From assembly GCA_002712005.1 (NCBI GenBank), contig PASP01000001.1:168210-232209 (forward strand): a stretch of DNA of 64,000 bases. The letters run 5' to 3'. The translations under genes and the position numbers were made by a program. The notes under the pieces are model-generated. The model was not told the origin of the DNA. It ran no database searches and saw only the letters and a program-made list of their open reading frames with translations. Source of the DNA: Halobacteriovoraceae bacterium (GTDB lineage Bacteria > Bdellovibrionota > Bacteriovoracia > Bacteriovoracales > Bacteriovoracaceae). Shown here piece after piece: positions 26,257 to 35,878 of this stretch (positions are counted from its first letter, which is position 1; each line of letters opens with the position of its first letter).

Positions 26257-26583
26257 TCAATCTAAGTTATCAAAAATAGATTCAAAACTGATTTGCTCAT
26301 TTTCTAAATTTACGAGCTTTTCCTTTAAGAACTTATAATAGGACTTTTGAACGATGATTTGATTTGGACTTTTTTGGTAATGCTTCTTAATTTTTTCGAT
26401 TGTCTCACTCAGACTTTCTCTATTGGTTAGAGTAATTTGAGAGTATTTCTTCAATGCACTTAAGATAAAGTTGATTTGAACTTCTTTTTCACTAGATCCG
26501 CAAACTAATCCTTGAGAGATTAAAGAATCTCCAAAAAAGATGAGAGCTTCACCTGAAGATAATTGTTTATAGAGAGTTAACAT
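26257..26583 (-). CDS. Hypothetical protein
   Basis: This 108-residue, mostly helical cytoplasmic protein begins MLTLYKQLSSGEALIFFGDS and ends FESIFDNLD. No motif is recognised. It starts 6 bases after the heptose-phosphate adenylyltransferase gene and so is probably the last gene of that operon. Confidence 0.6.
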   Translation of the reverse strand: MLTLYKQLSSGEALIFFGDSLISQGLVCGSSEKEVQINFILSALKKYSQITLTNRESLSETIEKIKKHYQKSPNQIIVQKSYYKFLKEKLVNLENEQISFESIFDNLD

Positions 26584-26589
26584 AAGAGA

Positions 26590-27054
26590 TCAATGGGATG
26601 TATCTAATATTTTTTCAATCGTACCTGTAGTAGACTTGCCCTCTATAAAAGTTAAGCTCTTTACCTCACCACCACGCTCTAAAACAAAATCAGAACCTAC
26701 GATTTGATCAGGCTTCCAATCACCACCCTTAACAAGAACGTCGGGACAGACCTGTTTGATAAGCTCCAATGGACTGTCTTCATCAAAAATTTCTACAAAA
26801 TCTACGGCCTTTAGATTAGCAAGAACGAATCTTCTATCTTCTTCTTCATTGATTGGCCTTGATTCACCTTTAAGTCTTTTGACTGAAGCATCTGAGTTTA
26901 GGCCAACAATAAGTGCATCTCCTTGAGCTCTAGCAGAGTTCAAATAGCTCACATGTCCTCTATGAAGGATATCAAAGCATCCGTTCGTGAAAACAAGCTT
27001 CTTGCCCTTAACTTTCTCTAAAAACGATTCACACTCTTTAGTTAGTTTAGTCAT
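26590..27054 (-). CDS. rfaE2: D-glycero-beta-D-manno-heptose 1-phosphate adenylyltransferase
   Basis: This 154-residue protein is the stand-alone nucleotidyltransferase (C-terminal) half of HldE. It shows the cytidylyltransferase-type [17 protein letters not shown] with HxGH at 31-34, [14 protein letters not shown], and the C-terminal [12 protein letters not shown]. It forms ADP-heptose from heptose-1-phosphate and ATP. That product is the donor for GT9 enzymes of LPS core and possibly for the two GT9 proteins in this window. It overlaps the upstream RDD gene by 8 bases. The kinase half (HldA-like) is not in the window. Confidence 0.93.
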   Translation of the reverse strand: MTKLTKECESFLEKVKGKKLVFTNGCFDILHRGHVSYLNSARAQGDALIVGLNSDASVKRLKGESRPINEEEDRRFVLANLKAVDFVEIFDEDSPLELIKQVCPDVLVKGGDWKPDQIVGSDFVLERGGEVKSLTFIEGKSTTGTIEKILDTSH

Positions 27055-27835
27055 GAGATTTAATCTTTACACTTTTAATGCCTGCGATTTTATTGTGAAA
27101 GTCAAAAAGGACCGGAACAAAGAGCAGGGGAATGGAGAACAGAGAGATAAAAGCATTAATAAAGGATTGTCTTATAGATGCTCTCTCATTTTTATTTTTT
27201 TCATCTCTTTGTGAGATATTAAATAGCCTTTTTCCTAATGAATCAATCGGACCTAAAATAGTGAAGTAGGAGAGGTATACAAGACCAAAGAATACAGCAA
27301 AGAAGTCCCAAGAACCTTCTACAAAACCTAGAGTCGCGACTAAGTCCACTTGCTTAAATACGATAGCGTAAAAAGCTACGAATAGAGAGAGTGTCACTGC
27401 ACTAACAAGAAGAAGATCAATTATATAAGATGTGATGAGTTCGCCATAACTAGGTATCTTTAGTGAAAGCCCTTCTTTTCTAACTTCTTTATTTACTTCC
27501 CTTTTATTCAACTGGGCCTTATCTAAAGTGCTATGAGACTTACTCCGCTCACGATTATAGATAGCATCAATTCCGCTCATAAGGTTTGACCCTAGCGGCT
27601 TAGCAGCAGGAGTATTATTCAAGTGACCGGGAATGCTTGAAGATTGCGTTTGTCGATTTCTAGCAGGGTTTGACTTTAGCTTTACTTCACTAACCTTAAT
27701 ACTTTTTGGACTCTCTTTTTCACCATGAAACCCTAGGCCTTTGGTGACCGGCTTAAAATCATAACTTTCAATATCAAATTCATCTATGTTGAAAGAGATA
27801 TTCTTATTATTTGATTCATGTGTTTGATTTTGCAT
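27047..27835 (-). CDS. RDD-family membrane protein with long disordered N-terminus
   Basis: This 262-residue protein has about 130 polar, low-complexity residues first, then an RDD-like domain with three or four membrane helices ([60 protein letters not shown]). [13 protein letters not shown] matches the RDD-type T/G-x-SxGKxxxGI signature. Transport or structural role unknown. It is upstream of and overlaps rfaE2. Confidence 0.7.
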   Translation of the reverse strand: MQNQTHESNNKNISFNIDEFDIESYDFKPVTKGLGFHGEKESPKSIKVSEVKLKSNPARNRQTQSSSIPGHLNNTPAAKPLGSNLMSGIDAIYNRERSKSHSTLDKAQLNKREVNKEVRKEGLSLKIPSYGELITSYIIDLLLVSAVTLSLFVAFYAIVFKQVDLVATLGFVEGSWDFFAVFFGLVYLSYFTILGPIDSLGKRLFNISQRDEKNKNERASIRQSFINAFISLFSIPLLFVPVLFDFHNKIAGIKSVKIKSHD

Positions 27836-27924
27836 TAATGCTCCGATTTCAAACGTTTAGGGTATATTAGTATGATGACACAATTCACAACGAGAAGCTA
27901 CAACACAGCGCTTCAACAATTATT

Positions 27925-28623
27925 CTAATCGCTCTTCTTATTGTGTTGATTATAGAGATGACCGAGACCAAAAGGTACAGCAACCTCAGCTTTCATTATG
28001 GGAATATTACATCTTTGTAATACTACATTTTCACTATTTTTTAAAAGCTCAATCTCATTTAAAGAAAATCCACCTTCTGGACCTACCAAGAGCGAATGAT
28101 AAGGTGTTTCTAACTGAAGATCCTCGTCAGTTTCTGTTGAAAAACAAAGAATCCTTTGATTCTTCTTATCCTTCAATAGATCTTCAAGACTATTAAACTC
28201 CTTAATAACTGGAAGATATGGATTTTCACTTTGAATAAGAGCCGATTCCATTATTTTATTTAAACGCTCATACATTTTGAATTTCCAAGGAGTAAAGTCT
28301 GTATTGATAAGACTCACCTGAGAAACTCCAATTTGAATTGCACTTCTTAAAATTGACTCAAGATATTCCTTCTTAGGTATACCTAAAATAAGTTCAACGT
28401 TTTCATAGGGTTCTTTTAAATCAATCTGCTCTAAAGAGATGATCATGTTTATTTTGCTCAAAGAAGAGACAGTACCTTGGGCCACAAGTCCCTGCCCATT
28501 AAATATTTGAACCGCTTCCTTGACTTTACCTCTAATAACATTTTTAAAATGATGATGAGCCTCTCCTGATATCTCAATATCCGTTAGCTCTTGAGTAAGT
28601 TCACGATAAAAAAGATTCTTCAT
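27925..28623 (-). CDS. rsmE: 16S rRNA (uracil1498-N3)-methyltransferase RsmE
   Basis: This 232-residue SPOUT-class methyltransferase has the C-terminal knot motif LLVGPEGGFSLNEIELL and an N-terminal PUA-like domain. It methylates U1498 in the 30S decoding region. It starts 3 bases after prmA, and this prmA-rsmE order is common in bacteria. Confidence 0.94.
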   Translation of the reverse strand: MKNLFYRELTQELTDIEISGEAHHHFKNVIRGKVKEAVQIFNGQGLVAQGTVSSLSKINMIISLEQIDLKEPYENVELILGIPKKEYLESILRSAIQIGVSQVSLINTDFTPWKFKMYERLNKIMESALIQSENPYLPVIKEFNSLEDLLKDKKNQRILCFSTETDEDLQLETPYHSLLVGPEGGFSLNEIELLKNSENVVLQRCNIPIMKAEVAVPFGLGHLYNQHNKKSD

Positions 28624-28626
28624 AAT

Positions 28627-29589
28627 CTACGAGTCTATCCTTTGCGTTAATAAAGCAACCCAATCACCCTTTACTTCCATTTCTACTAACTTGAACTCCT
28701 TCTCATATGCCTTTAGGATTTCTGTTTCTTGGCCTTTAAGTAATCCAGAGATTATGAGGTAGCCCTTCTTCTTAGTGGAACGAGTGATTATCTCCCTTTC
28801 TAATAAAAGTACATTTTCTAAAATATTTGCAAATACAATAGGGAAGGCTTCTTCCTTTACTTGATATCGATCTCTTAATACTAATTCGTGATAGGGATTG
28901 TAGTCTTCAAACTCATTTAACTGAAGATTTAGTAAACAGTTATCAAGAGCATCGACATCGATATCAACAAAGTCTACAGAACTTTTTAATTTTTTAAGAG
29001 CTGCTATTCCCAAGATTCCGCTTCCACAGCCAAAATCGAGGCAACGGTCCGACTCATTGAGTTCCTCAACAATTTTTTCAAAAAGTTTTAAACATAAGTA
29101 GGTGGTTTCGTGATTACCAGTACCAAAGCCCATACCAGGATATATGAATACTTCTTTTGTATTATCTTCTTTTTTATCCCATGAAGGAGTTACCTTTAAG
29201 TTTTCTGATATTATTATTTCTTTAAAGTTCTCTCTCCATTTCTCATTCCAGTCTTGGTTTTCTAAAGACTTCATTTCAAACTTCACTTCTTCTTTTTCGC
29301 AAAAATTAGCAAACTTATCAGCGGCTTCTTTATCGTTCCAAAAATAAGAACCACTCGTTTCTCCTTCTAGTTGTGTTTCTAAGTCTTGGAAAACATCTTC
29401 TGGGAGATCTCCACCACAAAAGGCCTTCTCACCAAGAATTTCATCAACTCTCTTCTCATCAATGGAATATTCCAACTTGCCCAAGGACTCAAAGTCTTGA
29501 AATGCTATTTTATCCATCTCTTCTCGTGAAAATTTATTTGATTTACTTAAGGCCTCTAGATCGACCTCGACTACAAAGAGAAATTCCAT
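28627..29589 (-). CDS. prmA: Ribosomal protein L11 methyltransferase PrmA-like
   Basis: This 320-residue protein has a PrmA-type N-terminal domain (1-150) and a class I methyltransferase domain with PGMGFGTGNHETT, the SAM motif CLDFGCGSGILGIAALK, and VFANILENVLL (the NxxAN-like block, here FANI). PrmA trimethylates L11. The N-terminal domain is divergent, so the substrate is likely but not certain. It is first in the prmA-rsmE operon. Confidence 0.9.
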   Translation of the reverse strand: MEFLFVVEVDLEALSKSNKFSREEMDKIAFQDFESLGKLEYSIDEKRVDEILGEKAFCGGDLPEDVFQDLETQLEGETSGSYFWNDKEAADKFANFCEKEEVKFEMKSLENQDWNEKWRENFKEIIISENLKVTPSWDKKEDNTKEVFIYPGMGFGTGNHETTYLCLKLFEKIVEELNESDRCLDFGCGSGILGIAALKKLKSSVDFVDIDVDALDNCLLNLQLNEFEDYNPYHELVLRDRYQVKEEAFPIVFANILENVLLLEREIITRSTKKKGYLIISGLLKGQETEILKAYEKEFKLVEMEVKGDWVALLTQRIDS

Positions 29590-29749
29590 ACTATCCTCAA
29601 ATTTATGAATGAAAAAACAGAGATTTATCTACCACAAGGTGTTAGCTTTTCTGCACCCGTGTGAAAAGTTTTTAATCCTTACCAAAACTATGTAAAAACA
29701 GGTCATAATCGGGTTATAAACCTCTAAACAGTCGTAAATTGGAGACATA

Positions 29750-30427
29750 ATGACAAAGCTCATTGGAGTGGCCGGTGGTTCAGGCTCTGGAAAGACCACT
29801 TTTGCCAAAAAACTTATTCATCTTGTAGATCGTCCCATTACCCTTTTACATATGGATAGCTACTATTTACCGTCTCAGCCCACCAAGAACTATACACCTT
29901 CAGGAAAACCAAACTTCGATCATCCCGAGGCTTTTGACTGGGAACTTCTTCGACATCACTTAACAGAGCTTAAAAGTGGTCGCGATATAAGCGTTCCTGT
30001 TTACGACTTTAAATCTTCAAGCAGAACTCAAGAATCAGTTCATACTCCATCAACACCAGTTATAATTTTTGAAGGGATCTTCTCGCTTTTTGATGCAGAA
30101 ATTAGAGATATGCTAAGTATCAAAACATTTCTACACGTTGATAGTGATATTAGATTCACCAGACGATTGAACCGAGATGTTCAAGAGAGAGGAAGAAGTC
30201 TAGACAGTGTAATCAACCAATATTATGAAACTGTTCGACCCATGCACCAGAAATTTTTGGAACCTCAAAAGCAATATGCTGACTTCATTGTTGGCGAAGA
30301 GACTGATGTTGCAGCTGGAATTTTAGCCTCTCGATTAAATGACTTCTTAAGACCTAAATCTCCCATGTCAAGCTTCAACCACTTTGATAATAAAGAAGTA
30401 GAGGGAACTCAGGTACCTCTCTCATGA
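29750..30427 (+). CDS. udk: Uridine kinase
   Basis: This 225-residue P-loop kinase has GGSGSGKTT (9-17), the uridine-site LLHMDSYYLP, NFDHPEAFDWELL, VPVYDFKSSSRT and the lid RDVQERGRSLDSVINQYYETVRPMH. It phosphorylates uridine and cytidine for pyrimidine salvage. It ends in an ATGA overlap with the RNase J gene. Confidence 0.95.
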   Translation: MTKLIGVAGGSGSGKTTFAKKLIHLVDRPITLLHMDSYYLPSQPTKNYTPSGKPNFDHPEAFDWELLRHHLTELKSGRDISVPVYDFKSSSRTQESVHTPSTPVIIFEGIFSLFDAEIRDMLSIKTFLHVDSDIRFTRRLNRDVQERGRSLDSVINQYYETVRPMHQKFLEPQKQYADFIVGEETDVAAGILASRLNDFLRPKSPMSSFNHFDNKEVEGTQVPLS

Positions 30428-32043
30428 CTTTTAAAATTACTCCCATTGGTGGAGTTGATCAAATTGGAAGCAACATGCTTCTTCTTGAAGGACCTAATGG
30501 CCACAGTGTAATTGACTGCGGCATCTTATTTCCCTTCGAAGATTTTTTTAACATCAATTATCTAATTCCTAATTTTACTCAAATACCTCGTCCAGATCAT
30601 ATCTTTATTACTCATGGACACGAAGATCATATTGGAGCCTTAGCTCATCTTTGTGAACATTTTCCTGATCTTCATATAATTGCTCCACCTTTCGCAGCTA
30701 CACTTATTAAGAATAAATTTGAATTTTATCCAAGAAAACTTAAGTATAAATTAGAGGTTTTAACTTATGATGAGACGTACACGTCAGCTGGTTTAGAATT
30801 CGACTATGTACAAGTTAATCATAGTATTCCTGATACATATGGCATCCATATTACTCAACCAAAAACTGGTCAAGGAGCATTCTATGTCTCCGATTTTAAA
30901 GTCGATCCAAAAGCCATTTTAGAACCCTACTTTGACTTTAAAAAGTTACAGTCTCTTCGCTCTCAATTAAGTGAGTCTCTTTTAATGGCCGATTCAACTA
31001 ATATTACGAGTTCTCAACATAAGACGACTAGTGAAACCGAACTTATCCCTGGTTTCAATGATATATTCAATTCAAATTATAAAAGAGTTTTTGTAACGAC
31101 TTTTAGTTCAAACATTCACAGAATGATCAATATTATCCAAACCTCTATGCAAGCCAATAGAAAGGTTATCTTGTATGGAAGATCTGTAAAAAACTATTTC
31201 CAAGCTGCTATGGATAATAACCTTATCCCAGAAGGGATTAAGGTTTTTGATATTGATGAAGTAAATCAAAAAACTGATCTTTTGACCGTTATTGTTTCCG
31301 GTTGTCAGGGAGATTTCAGAAGTACGTTTAGAAGAATTGCTTTTAATCAAGATTCTTATTTTAAACTTAATGAATCGGATTGTTTTGTTCTTTCTAGTAA
31401 ATCAATTCCAGGAAACGAGAAAAAAATCTCTCTTTGTCTAAATCAAATTGCTCTCCAACATTGCCCAGTAATAACTGCTTCCGATATGCTTATACACGCC
31501 TCTGGCCACGCAGGAAAAACTGACTTAGAGACTCTATTCTCAAACTATAATCCAGATATCTTTATTCCCATTCATGGTGAATCCTTCTTTCTCGAGCGAC
31601 ACCAAAAATGGGTTGAAACATTAAGAGGTAAGTACAATTCAAAATTATTAACCGAAGTTATCCACAATCACGATACATTTGATTTTGAACTCAAAAAGGT
31701 TACCACTAACGAGAATGCCGAAGATCTTGCTCCCCTTATCATTCATGGAAATGCCCTTGAATTTGACCGCGAAAATATTAAAGAAAGAAGGAAGATTTCA
31801 GATGCTGGGCTTGTTAGTATTGTCATCAACAAAGATGGCGTACTCAAACACGATATTTTCATGACCGGAATTACTCTTCCATCTACTCATGACCAAGATC
31901 GTTGTAACGAACATATTTCAAAACTTATCAAGAAAAACCACAAGAAGAATAAAGATCATTCTGAACAAATTCGTATAGAAGTTCGCCGTTACCTCTTTCA
32001 AATTATTGGTGAAAAGCCCATCGTTCGAGTGACCTACCTATAA
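30424..32043 (+). CDS. rnj: Ribonuclease J-type beta-CASP metallo-beta-lactamase nuclease
   Basis: This 539-residue protein has the metallo-beta-lactamase motif HGHEDHIGAL (64-73), the Zn ligand region YVSDFKVDP, and the beta-CASP motif containing HASGHAGKTD and IHGESFFLERH. RNase J provides 5'-3' exo- and endonuclease activity in RNA decay. It is translationally coupled to udk. It ends at the hairpin of the ftsZ terminator. Confidence 0.9.
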   Translation: MTFKITPIGGVDQIGSNMLLLEGPNGHSVIDCGILFPFEDFFNINYLIPNFTQIPRPDHIFITHGHEDHIGALAHLCEHFPDLHIIAPPFAATLIKNKFEFYPRKLKYKLEVLTYDETYTSAGLEFDYVQVNHSIPDTYGIHITQPKTGQGAFYVSDFKVDPKAILEPYFDFKKLQSLRSQLSESLLMADSTNITSSQHKTTSETELIPGFNDIFNSNYKRVFVTTFSSNIHRMINIIQTSMQANRKVILYGRSVKNYFQAAMDNNLIPEGIKVFDIDEVNQKTDLLTVIVSGCQGDFRSTFRRIAFNQDSYFKLNESDCFVLSSKSIPGNEKKISLCLNQIALQHCPVITASDMLIHASGHAGKTDLETLFSNYNPDIFIPIHGESFFLERHQKWVETLRGKYNSKLLTEVIHNHDTFDFELKKVTTNENAEDLAPLIIHGNALEFDRENIKERRKISDAGLVSIVINKDGVLKHDIFMTGITLPSTHDQDRCNEHISKLIKKNHKKNKDHSEQIRIEVRRYLFQIIGEKPIVRVTYL

Positions 32044-32073
32044 ACAAAAACGCCATGTAACGAGTACATGGCG
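32043..32073 (-). terminator. Terminator downstream of ftsZ
   Basis: CGCCATGTA / TACATGGCG (32051-32059 and 32065-32073) form a perfect 9-bp stem with a 5-base loop. On the minus strand TTTTTGTTT follows (32050-32042), ending the dcw transcript. The + strand tail (CTTATTA) is weak. Confidence 0.85.
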
Positions 32074-32100
32074 CTTATTATGGGGGAATTTGAGACCAAA

Positions 32101-33699
32101 TTACATGTCGAGAGGGCGTGCCCCATCGTGATCTCTTCTTTTGTTAGATTCTTCTTTTCTGAGATAAGTAGGAGTGTCCAACTCTTCTTCATCAAAGTTA
32201 ATGAATCCCAACTTTTCAGCAATCGATTTAGCGCGACTATTTGTCTTACTAGACTCCCAAGAAGAACGTTGCTCTTTTCTCTGTCCCTGATTGTTTGACT
32301 GAGATGAGTTATTCTCTTGTGCATGTTCTGAATTATGATTTTCAGAATATTGTGTTGCTGCATTTCTAATATTTTCCATCAAAGATGAAGTTCTTTGTTC
32401 CGAACCACGTTCAGAGTCATGTGAAACAGAAGAAGGAATATCAGTTACTTCTCTATCGAGTTTAAAATCCTGATTGTATTCTCTAGTTTCTTCTTCTCTT
32501 ACGCTCTGATTTTGAACAGGAGTGGTTTCAATTCTCTCTTCATAAGAAGGCTCAAAGCTTTGCTCTCTAACTTCTCTTTGCATTTGAGCTTCTTCTCTTA
32601 CAGTTGGAGCAGTGTTGCTCATTGCTCTTGGAGCAGGCTCAACGATTGAACGTGTAGGAGCGACTTCTCTTTGCATGTTTGAAGTATTCCCCTGTGCTTG
32701 CTTGCGAGCTGAAGCTGTTGTTACACGCTCCATTCCACCAAGACCTGTAGCAACGACAGTTACTTTGATATCTTCGTCCATATCGTCATCGATAACGGTA
32801 CCAAAGATGATCTCTGCTTCTTCATCTGCAGCTTCCATAATTAGAGTTACGGCTTCATTCGTCTCATGCATAGTCAATGATGAGTTACCCGTGATATTAA
32901 TGATAATACCTGTAGCTCCATCAATCGAAACATCCTCTAGAAGAGGTGAACTAATGGCCTCAGTAGCAGCTTTAATCGCTCTATCAGGACCAGTTGCTAC
33001 ACCCGTACCCATAAGGGATAGCCCTTTATTTTCCATAACAGTCTTCACATCAGCAAAGTCAGCATTGATATGACCTGTATAATTAATTAAATCTGAGATA
33101 CCTCTTACAGCATTAAGTAAAACTTCATCAGCTTTCTTAAAGGTATCAACTAAAGATAGAGACTCTCCAGCAATATAAAGTAGTCTTTGATTAGGGATTG
33201 TAATCAGAGAATCTACACTTTCTTCAAGATTTTGAATTCCTTGATCAGCTTGCTTAAAACGCTTTCTACCTTCGAAAAGAAATGGTTTCGTTACTACACC
33301 AACTGTTAGGCAGCCAAGCTCTTTACAAAGCTTTGCAATAACTGGCGCAGCACCTGTTCCAGTTCCCCCACCCATACCAGCGGTGATGAAAACCATATCA
33401 GCACCTTCAAGCACTTCAGATAATTTTTCATACTCTTCTAATGCAGCTTTTCTTCCCACTTCTGGGTTTGCTCCAGCCCCAAGTCCCTTAGTGATTTCTA
33501 CACCTAATTGAACTTTTGTAGGAGCCATGTTGGCCGCTAGTGCCTGGGCATCAGTATTGGCTACAATATATTCAACTCCAGATAAACCGGAACGAATCAT
33601 TGTGTTTACGGCATTACAACCACCGCCACCAACACCTACAACTTTAATCTTCGCGCCTTCTTCAAACGCATTTTTTTGGTCGTTAGAAATTTCAAACAT
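32101..33699 (-). CDS. ftsZ: Cell division protein FtsZ with extended C-terminal linker
   Basis: This 532-residue FtsZ is the tubulin-like GTPase of the division ring. It shows VVGVGGGGCNAVNTM (20-34), the tubulin signature GMGGGTGTGAAP (108-119), VTKPFLFEGRKR and the T7 loop region NADFADVKTVM. The globular part ends near 320 and is followed by a very long, polar Q/S/N/R-rich linker (about 180 residues) and the C-terminal peptide DTPTYLRKE, with a further 17-residue basic tail beyond it. E. coli FtsZ is 383 residues, so the linker is exceptional. GGGGG lies before the ATG. It is last in the dcw cluster. Confidence 0.98.
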   Translation of the reverse strand: MFEISNDQKNAFEEGAKIKVVGVGGGGCNAVNTMIRSGLSGVEYIVANTDAQALAANMAPTKVQLGVEITKGLGAGANPEVGRKAALEEYEKLSEVLEGADMVFITAGMGGGTGTGAAPVIAKLCKELGCLTVGVVTKPFLFEGRKRFKQADQGIQNLEESVDSLITIPNQRLLYIAGESLSLVDTFKKADEVLLNAVRGISDLINYTGHINADFADVKTVMENKGLSLMGTGVATGPDRAIKAATEAISSPLLEDVSIDGATGIIINITGNSSLTMHETNEAVTLIMEAADEEAEIIFGTVIDDDMDEDIKVTVVATGLGGMERVTTASARKQAQGNTSNMQREVAPTRSIVEPAPRAMSNTAPTVREEAQMQREVREQSFEPSYEERIETTPVQNQSVREEETREYNQDFKLDREVTDIPSSVSHDSERGSEQRTSSLMENIRNAATQYSENHNSEHAQENNSSQSNNQGQRKEQRSSWESSKTNSRAKSIAEKLGFINFDEEELDTPTYLRKEESNKRRDHDGARPLDM

Positions 33700-33724
33700 A
33701 ATTCCCCCTGAATTATTTAGTTTC

Positions 33725-34963
33725 TTAAAAAATTTCCTTAAACACTGATCTTAAAGAGTCTCCCAGTCTTCCCATGAGGTCTGAGTCTTTCTGATCATTA
33801 AAGGATTGTTTTACATCTGTTCTTCTATTATTTACTGCATCTTCCAATAGAAGACCCAACACTGTTGAGTACTTTGGATTCTGCATAATATTAGTCATTC
33901 CCCCAAAAGGAACTGGATAGCCAACCTTAGTTGGTCTTTCAAGTATGTACTCCCCAAGCTCGGGCAGTCCCTTTATGAGGGCACCTCCACCAGTGAGAAC
34001 GATCCCACCAGTGATTTCATTTTCTAAATTTTTATCATCAATCTGTTCTCTAAGCAGAGAAAAGAGCTCTTCTGCCCTTGCTCCTAGAACTTCTGCTACA
34101 TAACTAAGCTGTACTTCTCTAGGTTTTGTACCAGCAATACCTTGTACCGTTATGTGACTACTTTGATTTAAGGTTTCGGCAAGTACAGATCCGTGATTGA
34201 TTTTAATTCTCTCTGCCTCTGCGTGAGGAATTTTTAAAGCAACAGCTAAATCGTTAGTAAAGTGGTTACCACCCACTGGAATAATCTGAGAGTGAATAAG
34301 ACTCCCTTCTTTCCAAATTGCAACATCAGTAGTTCCACCACCAATATCTACGAGGATTACACCCATTTCCATTTCTTCAGCAGAGAGTACAGCTTTGGAT
34401 GAAGCAATTGGTTGAAGAGTAATATTCTCTGCCCCAATGCCTGTTTGCTCTACACATTTTACTAAGTTTTGAATTAAAGAAATGGATCCCGTTACCACAT
34501 GAACATGAGCCTCGAGTCTAACACCACACATACCAACAGGATTTTTAATACCACCTGTATTATCAACCTTAAATTCTTGAGGAATGACATGAAGGATTTC
34601 TCTATCCGAAGGTATGACTACAGCCTTTGCTGCTTCTAGAACTCTATCTACATCTTCTTGAGTGATCTCACCGTTTTTTACAGCGACAACACCAGAACTA
34701 TTAAAGCTATATATATGGGATCCCGCTATTCCAATCGTTGCCGAAGAAATATTAACTCCGGCCATCAGCTTTGCTTCTTCAACTGAGTTTTGAATAGACC
34801 TAACTGTTTTATCAATATTAACTACTGAGCCTTTTTTAAGGCCGTGCGAAGGATGGGTACCGATCCCGATAATTTCTAATTCTGAATTTGGGTGCTTAGC
34901 CCCAACAATAGTGCAGACTTTGGTAGTTCCTACATCAAGTCCTACAACGATGTTTTTTTCCAT
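33725..34963 (-). CDS. ftsA: Cell division protein FtsA
   Basis: This 412-residue actin-fold membrane tether for FtsZ has phosphate-1 VGLDVGTTKVCTIVG, phosphate-2 ILVDIGGGTTDVAIW, the adenosine motif GIVLTGGGALIKGLPEL, and a C-terminal amphipathic membrane-targeting helix (LMGRLGDSLRSVFKEIF). AGGAAGGA lies before the ATG. Gap to ftsZ 25 bases. Confidence 0.97.
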   Translation of the reverse strand: MEKNIVVGLDVGTTKVCTIVGAKHPNSELEIIGIGTHPSHGLKKGSVVNIDKTVRSIQNSVEEAKLMAGVNISSATIGIAGSHIYSFNSSGVVAVKNGEITQEDVDRVLEAAKAVVIPSDREILHVIPQEFKVDNTGGIKNPVGMCGVRLEAHVHVVTGSISLIQNLVKCVEQTGIGAENITLQPIASSKAVLSAEEMEMGVILVDIGGGTTDVAIWKEGSLIHSQIIPVGGNHFTNDLAVALKIPHAEAERIKINHGSVLAETLNQSSHITVQGIAGTKPREVQLSYVAEVLGARAEELFSLLREQIDDKNLENEITGGIVLTGGGALIKGLPELGEYILERPTKVGYPVPFGGMTNIMQNPKYSTVLGLLLEDAVNNRRTDVKQSFNDQKDSDLMGRLGDSLRSVFKEIF

Positions 34964-35044
34964 GAGATTCCTTCCTCACTTAAATAGTTAGATTCATTCT
35001 AACATATAGGCACAATCTGCCTTTACGCAGTATGCATAAAAATT

Positions 35045-35878
35045 TTAAAGATTGGAATTAAACTTGACAACCACTTTTTTGGAATTTGTAAGATTTATAA
35101 TTGCGGGAATCTTCTTATTAGACTCCATATAGTTTACGATTTTTTTTAATTTCTCCGTTTTTTGGAGCCATTCGTCCTTACCCATGAACACACTACTTGG
35201 GTTGCCGCGTAAACTTAAAATAACAGTTAACTCCCCTTTATCATTGAGGATTACTTCTGAAATTTTTCTACGAAATTTTTCATCCATGCCATTAACAACA
35301 CGTGTTATTTCCTCTTGCGTATCCTTAGCAAGATCACCCACAGGTATCGCTAAATAGGGTAGAGTTGTGAGTAATTTTTTTTCTGTTCTTAGAAGCACTT
35401 CATAGGTTGGATCAAAGAGTTCACCATTTTCTACAAGTATAGCTTCATACGAATCGACCCCATTATCTTTGTAAATTTGTACCTTCATCAAAGGCGTCGG
35501 ACAATTCATATCAAAGCGGAGCATTTTCTTTAAAGGGTCATAACTAATCTTATACTTCGAAATGAAGTGTCGCTCTGGCATGGATTGATTAATGATTTCT
35601 TCTTTTACTTTTTTTAGACTGCCTGTTTCTTCAAACGTCTTAATAAGTTTTAAAGTCATTTGACCGGCCGAGCGGGAAGGGCAAGAACCGAAGTTGGTAC
35701 GATATTTAATTTTCTTTTTACCAACTGGTCGAGTGGCACTATAGGCATCCTCTGCCAAAGCTAAGAAGGCCATAACAACAACACCTAGGGATAAGGCTCC
35801 CCTTGTGAAGGTTTTCAATTTAATTTGAGATCTGGACTTCTTTTTCAAATTGTATTCCGTATTGAGCTTCAAGTTCAT
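35045..35878 (-). CDS. ftsQ: FtsQ-like division protein
   Basis: This 277-residue protein has a basic cytoplasmic start, one hydrophobic segment (about 29-43: ALSLGVVVMAFLALA), and an extracytoplasmic region with a DMNCPTPLMKVQIYK stretch. Sequence similarity to FtsQ is faint. Assignment rests on size, single membrane pass and position between murB and ftsA. The ATG lies 59 bases inside murB and has no clear ribosome site, so a TTG start just after the murB stop is possible. The AEDAYSA after the hydrophobic run even resembles a signal cleavage site. Confidence 0.65.
   Translation of the reverse strand: MNLKLNTEYNLKKKSRSQIKLKTFTRGALSLGVVVMAFLALAEDAYSATRPVGKKKIKYRTNFGSCPSRSAGQMTLKLIKTFEETGSLKKVKEEIINQSMPERHFISKYKISYDPLKKMLRFDMNCPTPLMKVQIYKDNGVDSYEAILVENGELFDPTYEVLLRTEKKLLTTLPYLAIPVGDLAKDTQEEITRVVNGMDEKFRRKISEVILNDKGELTVILSLRGNPSSVFMGKDEWLQKTEKLKKIVNYMESNKKIPAIINLTNSKKVVVKFNSNL

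Noticed and set aside
29590..29749. Possible terminator or riboswitch before udk (CTTTTC/GAAAAG then T5)
   Set aside because: The stem is six weak pairs with a long loop and no conserved aptamer is recognised.
23030..31680. TTATCCACA matches inside lpxH-like and RNase J coding DNA
   Set aside because: Single sites inside genes occur by chance in AT-rich DNA; only the intergenic cluster at 8747-9000 is notable.
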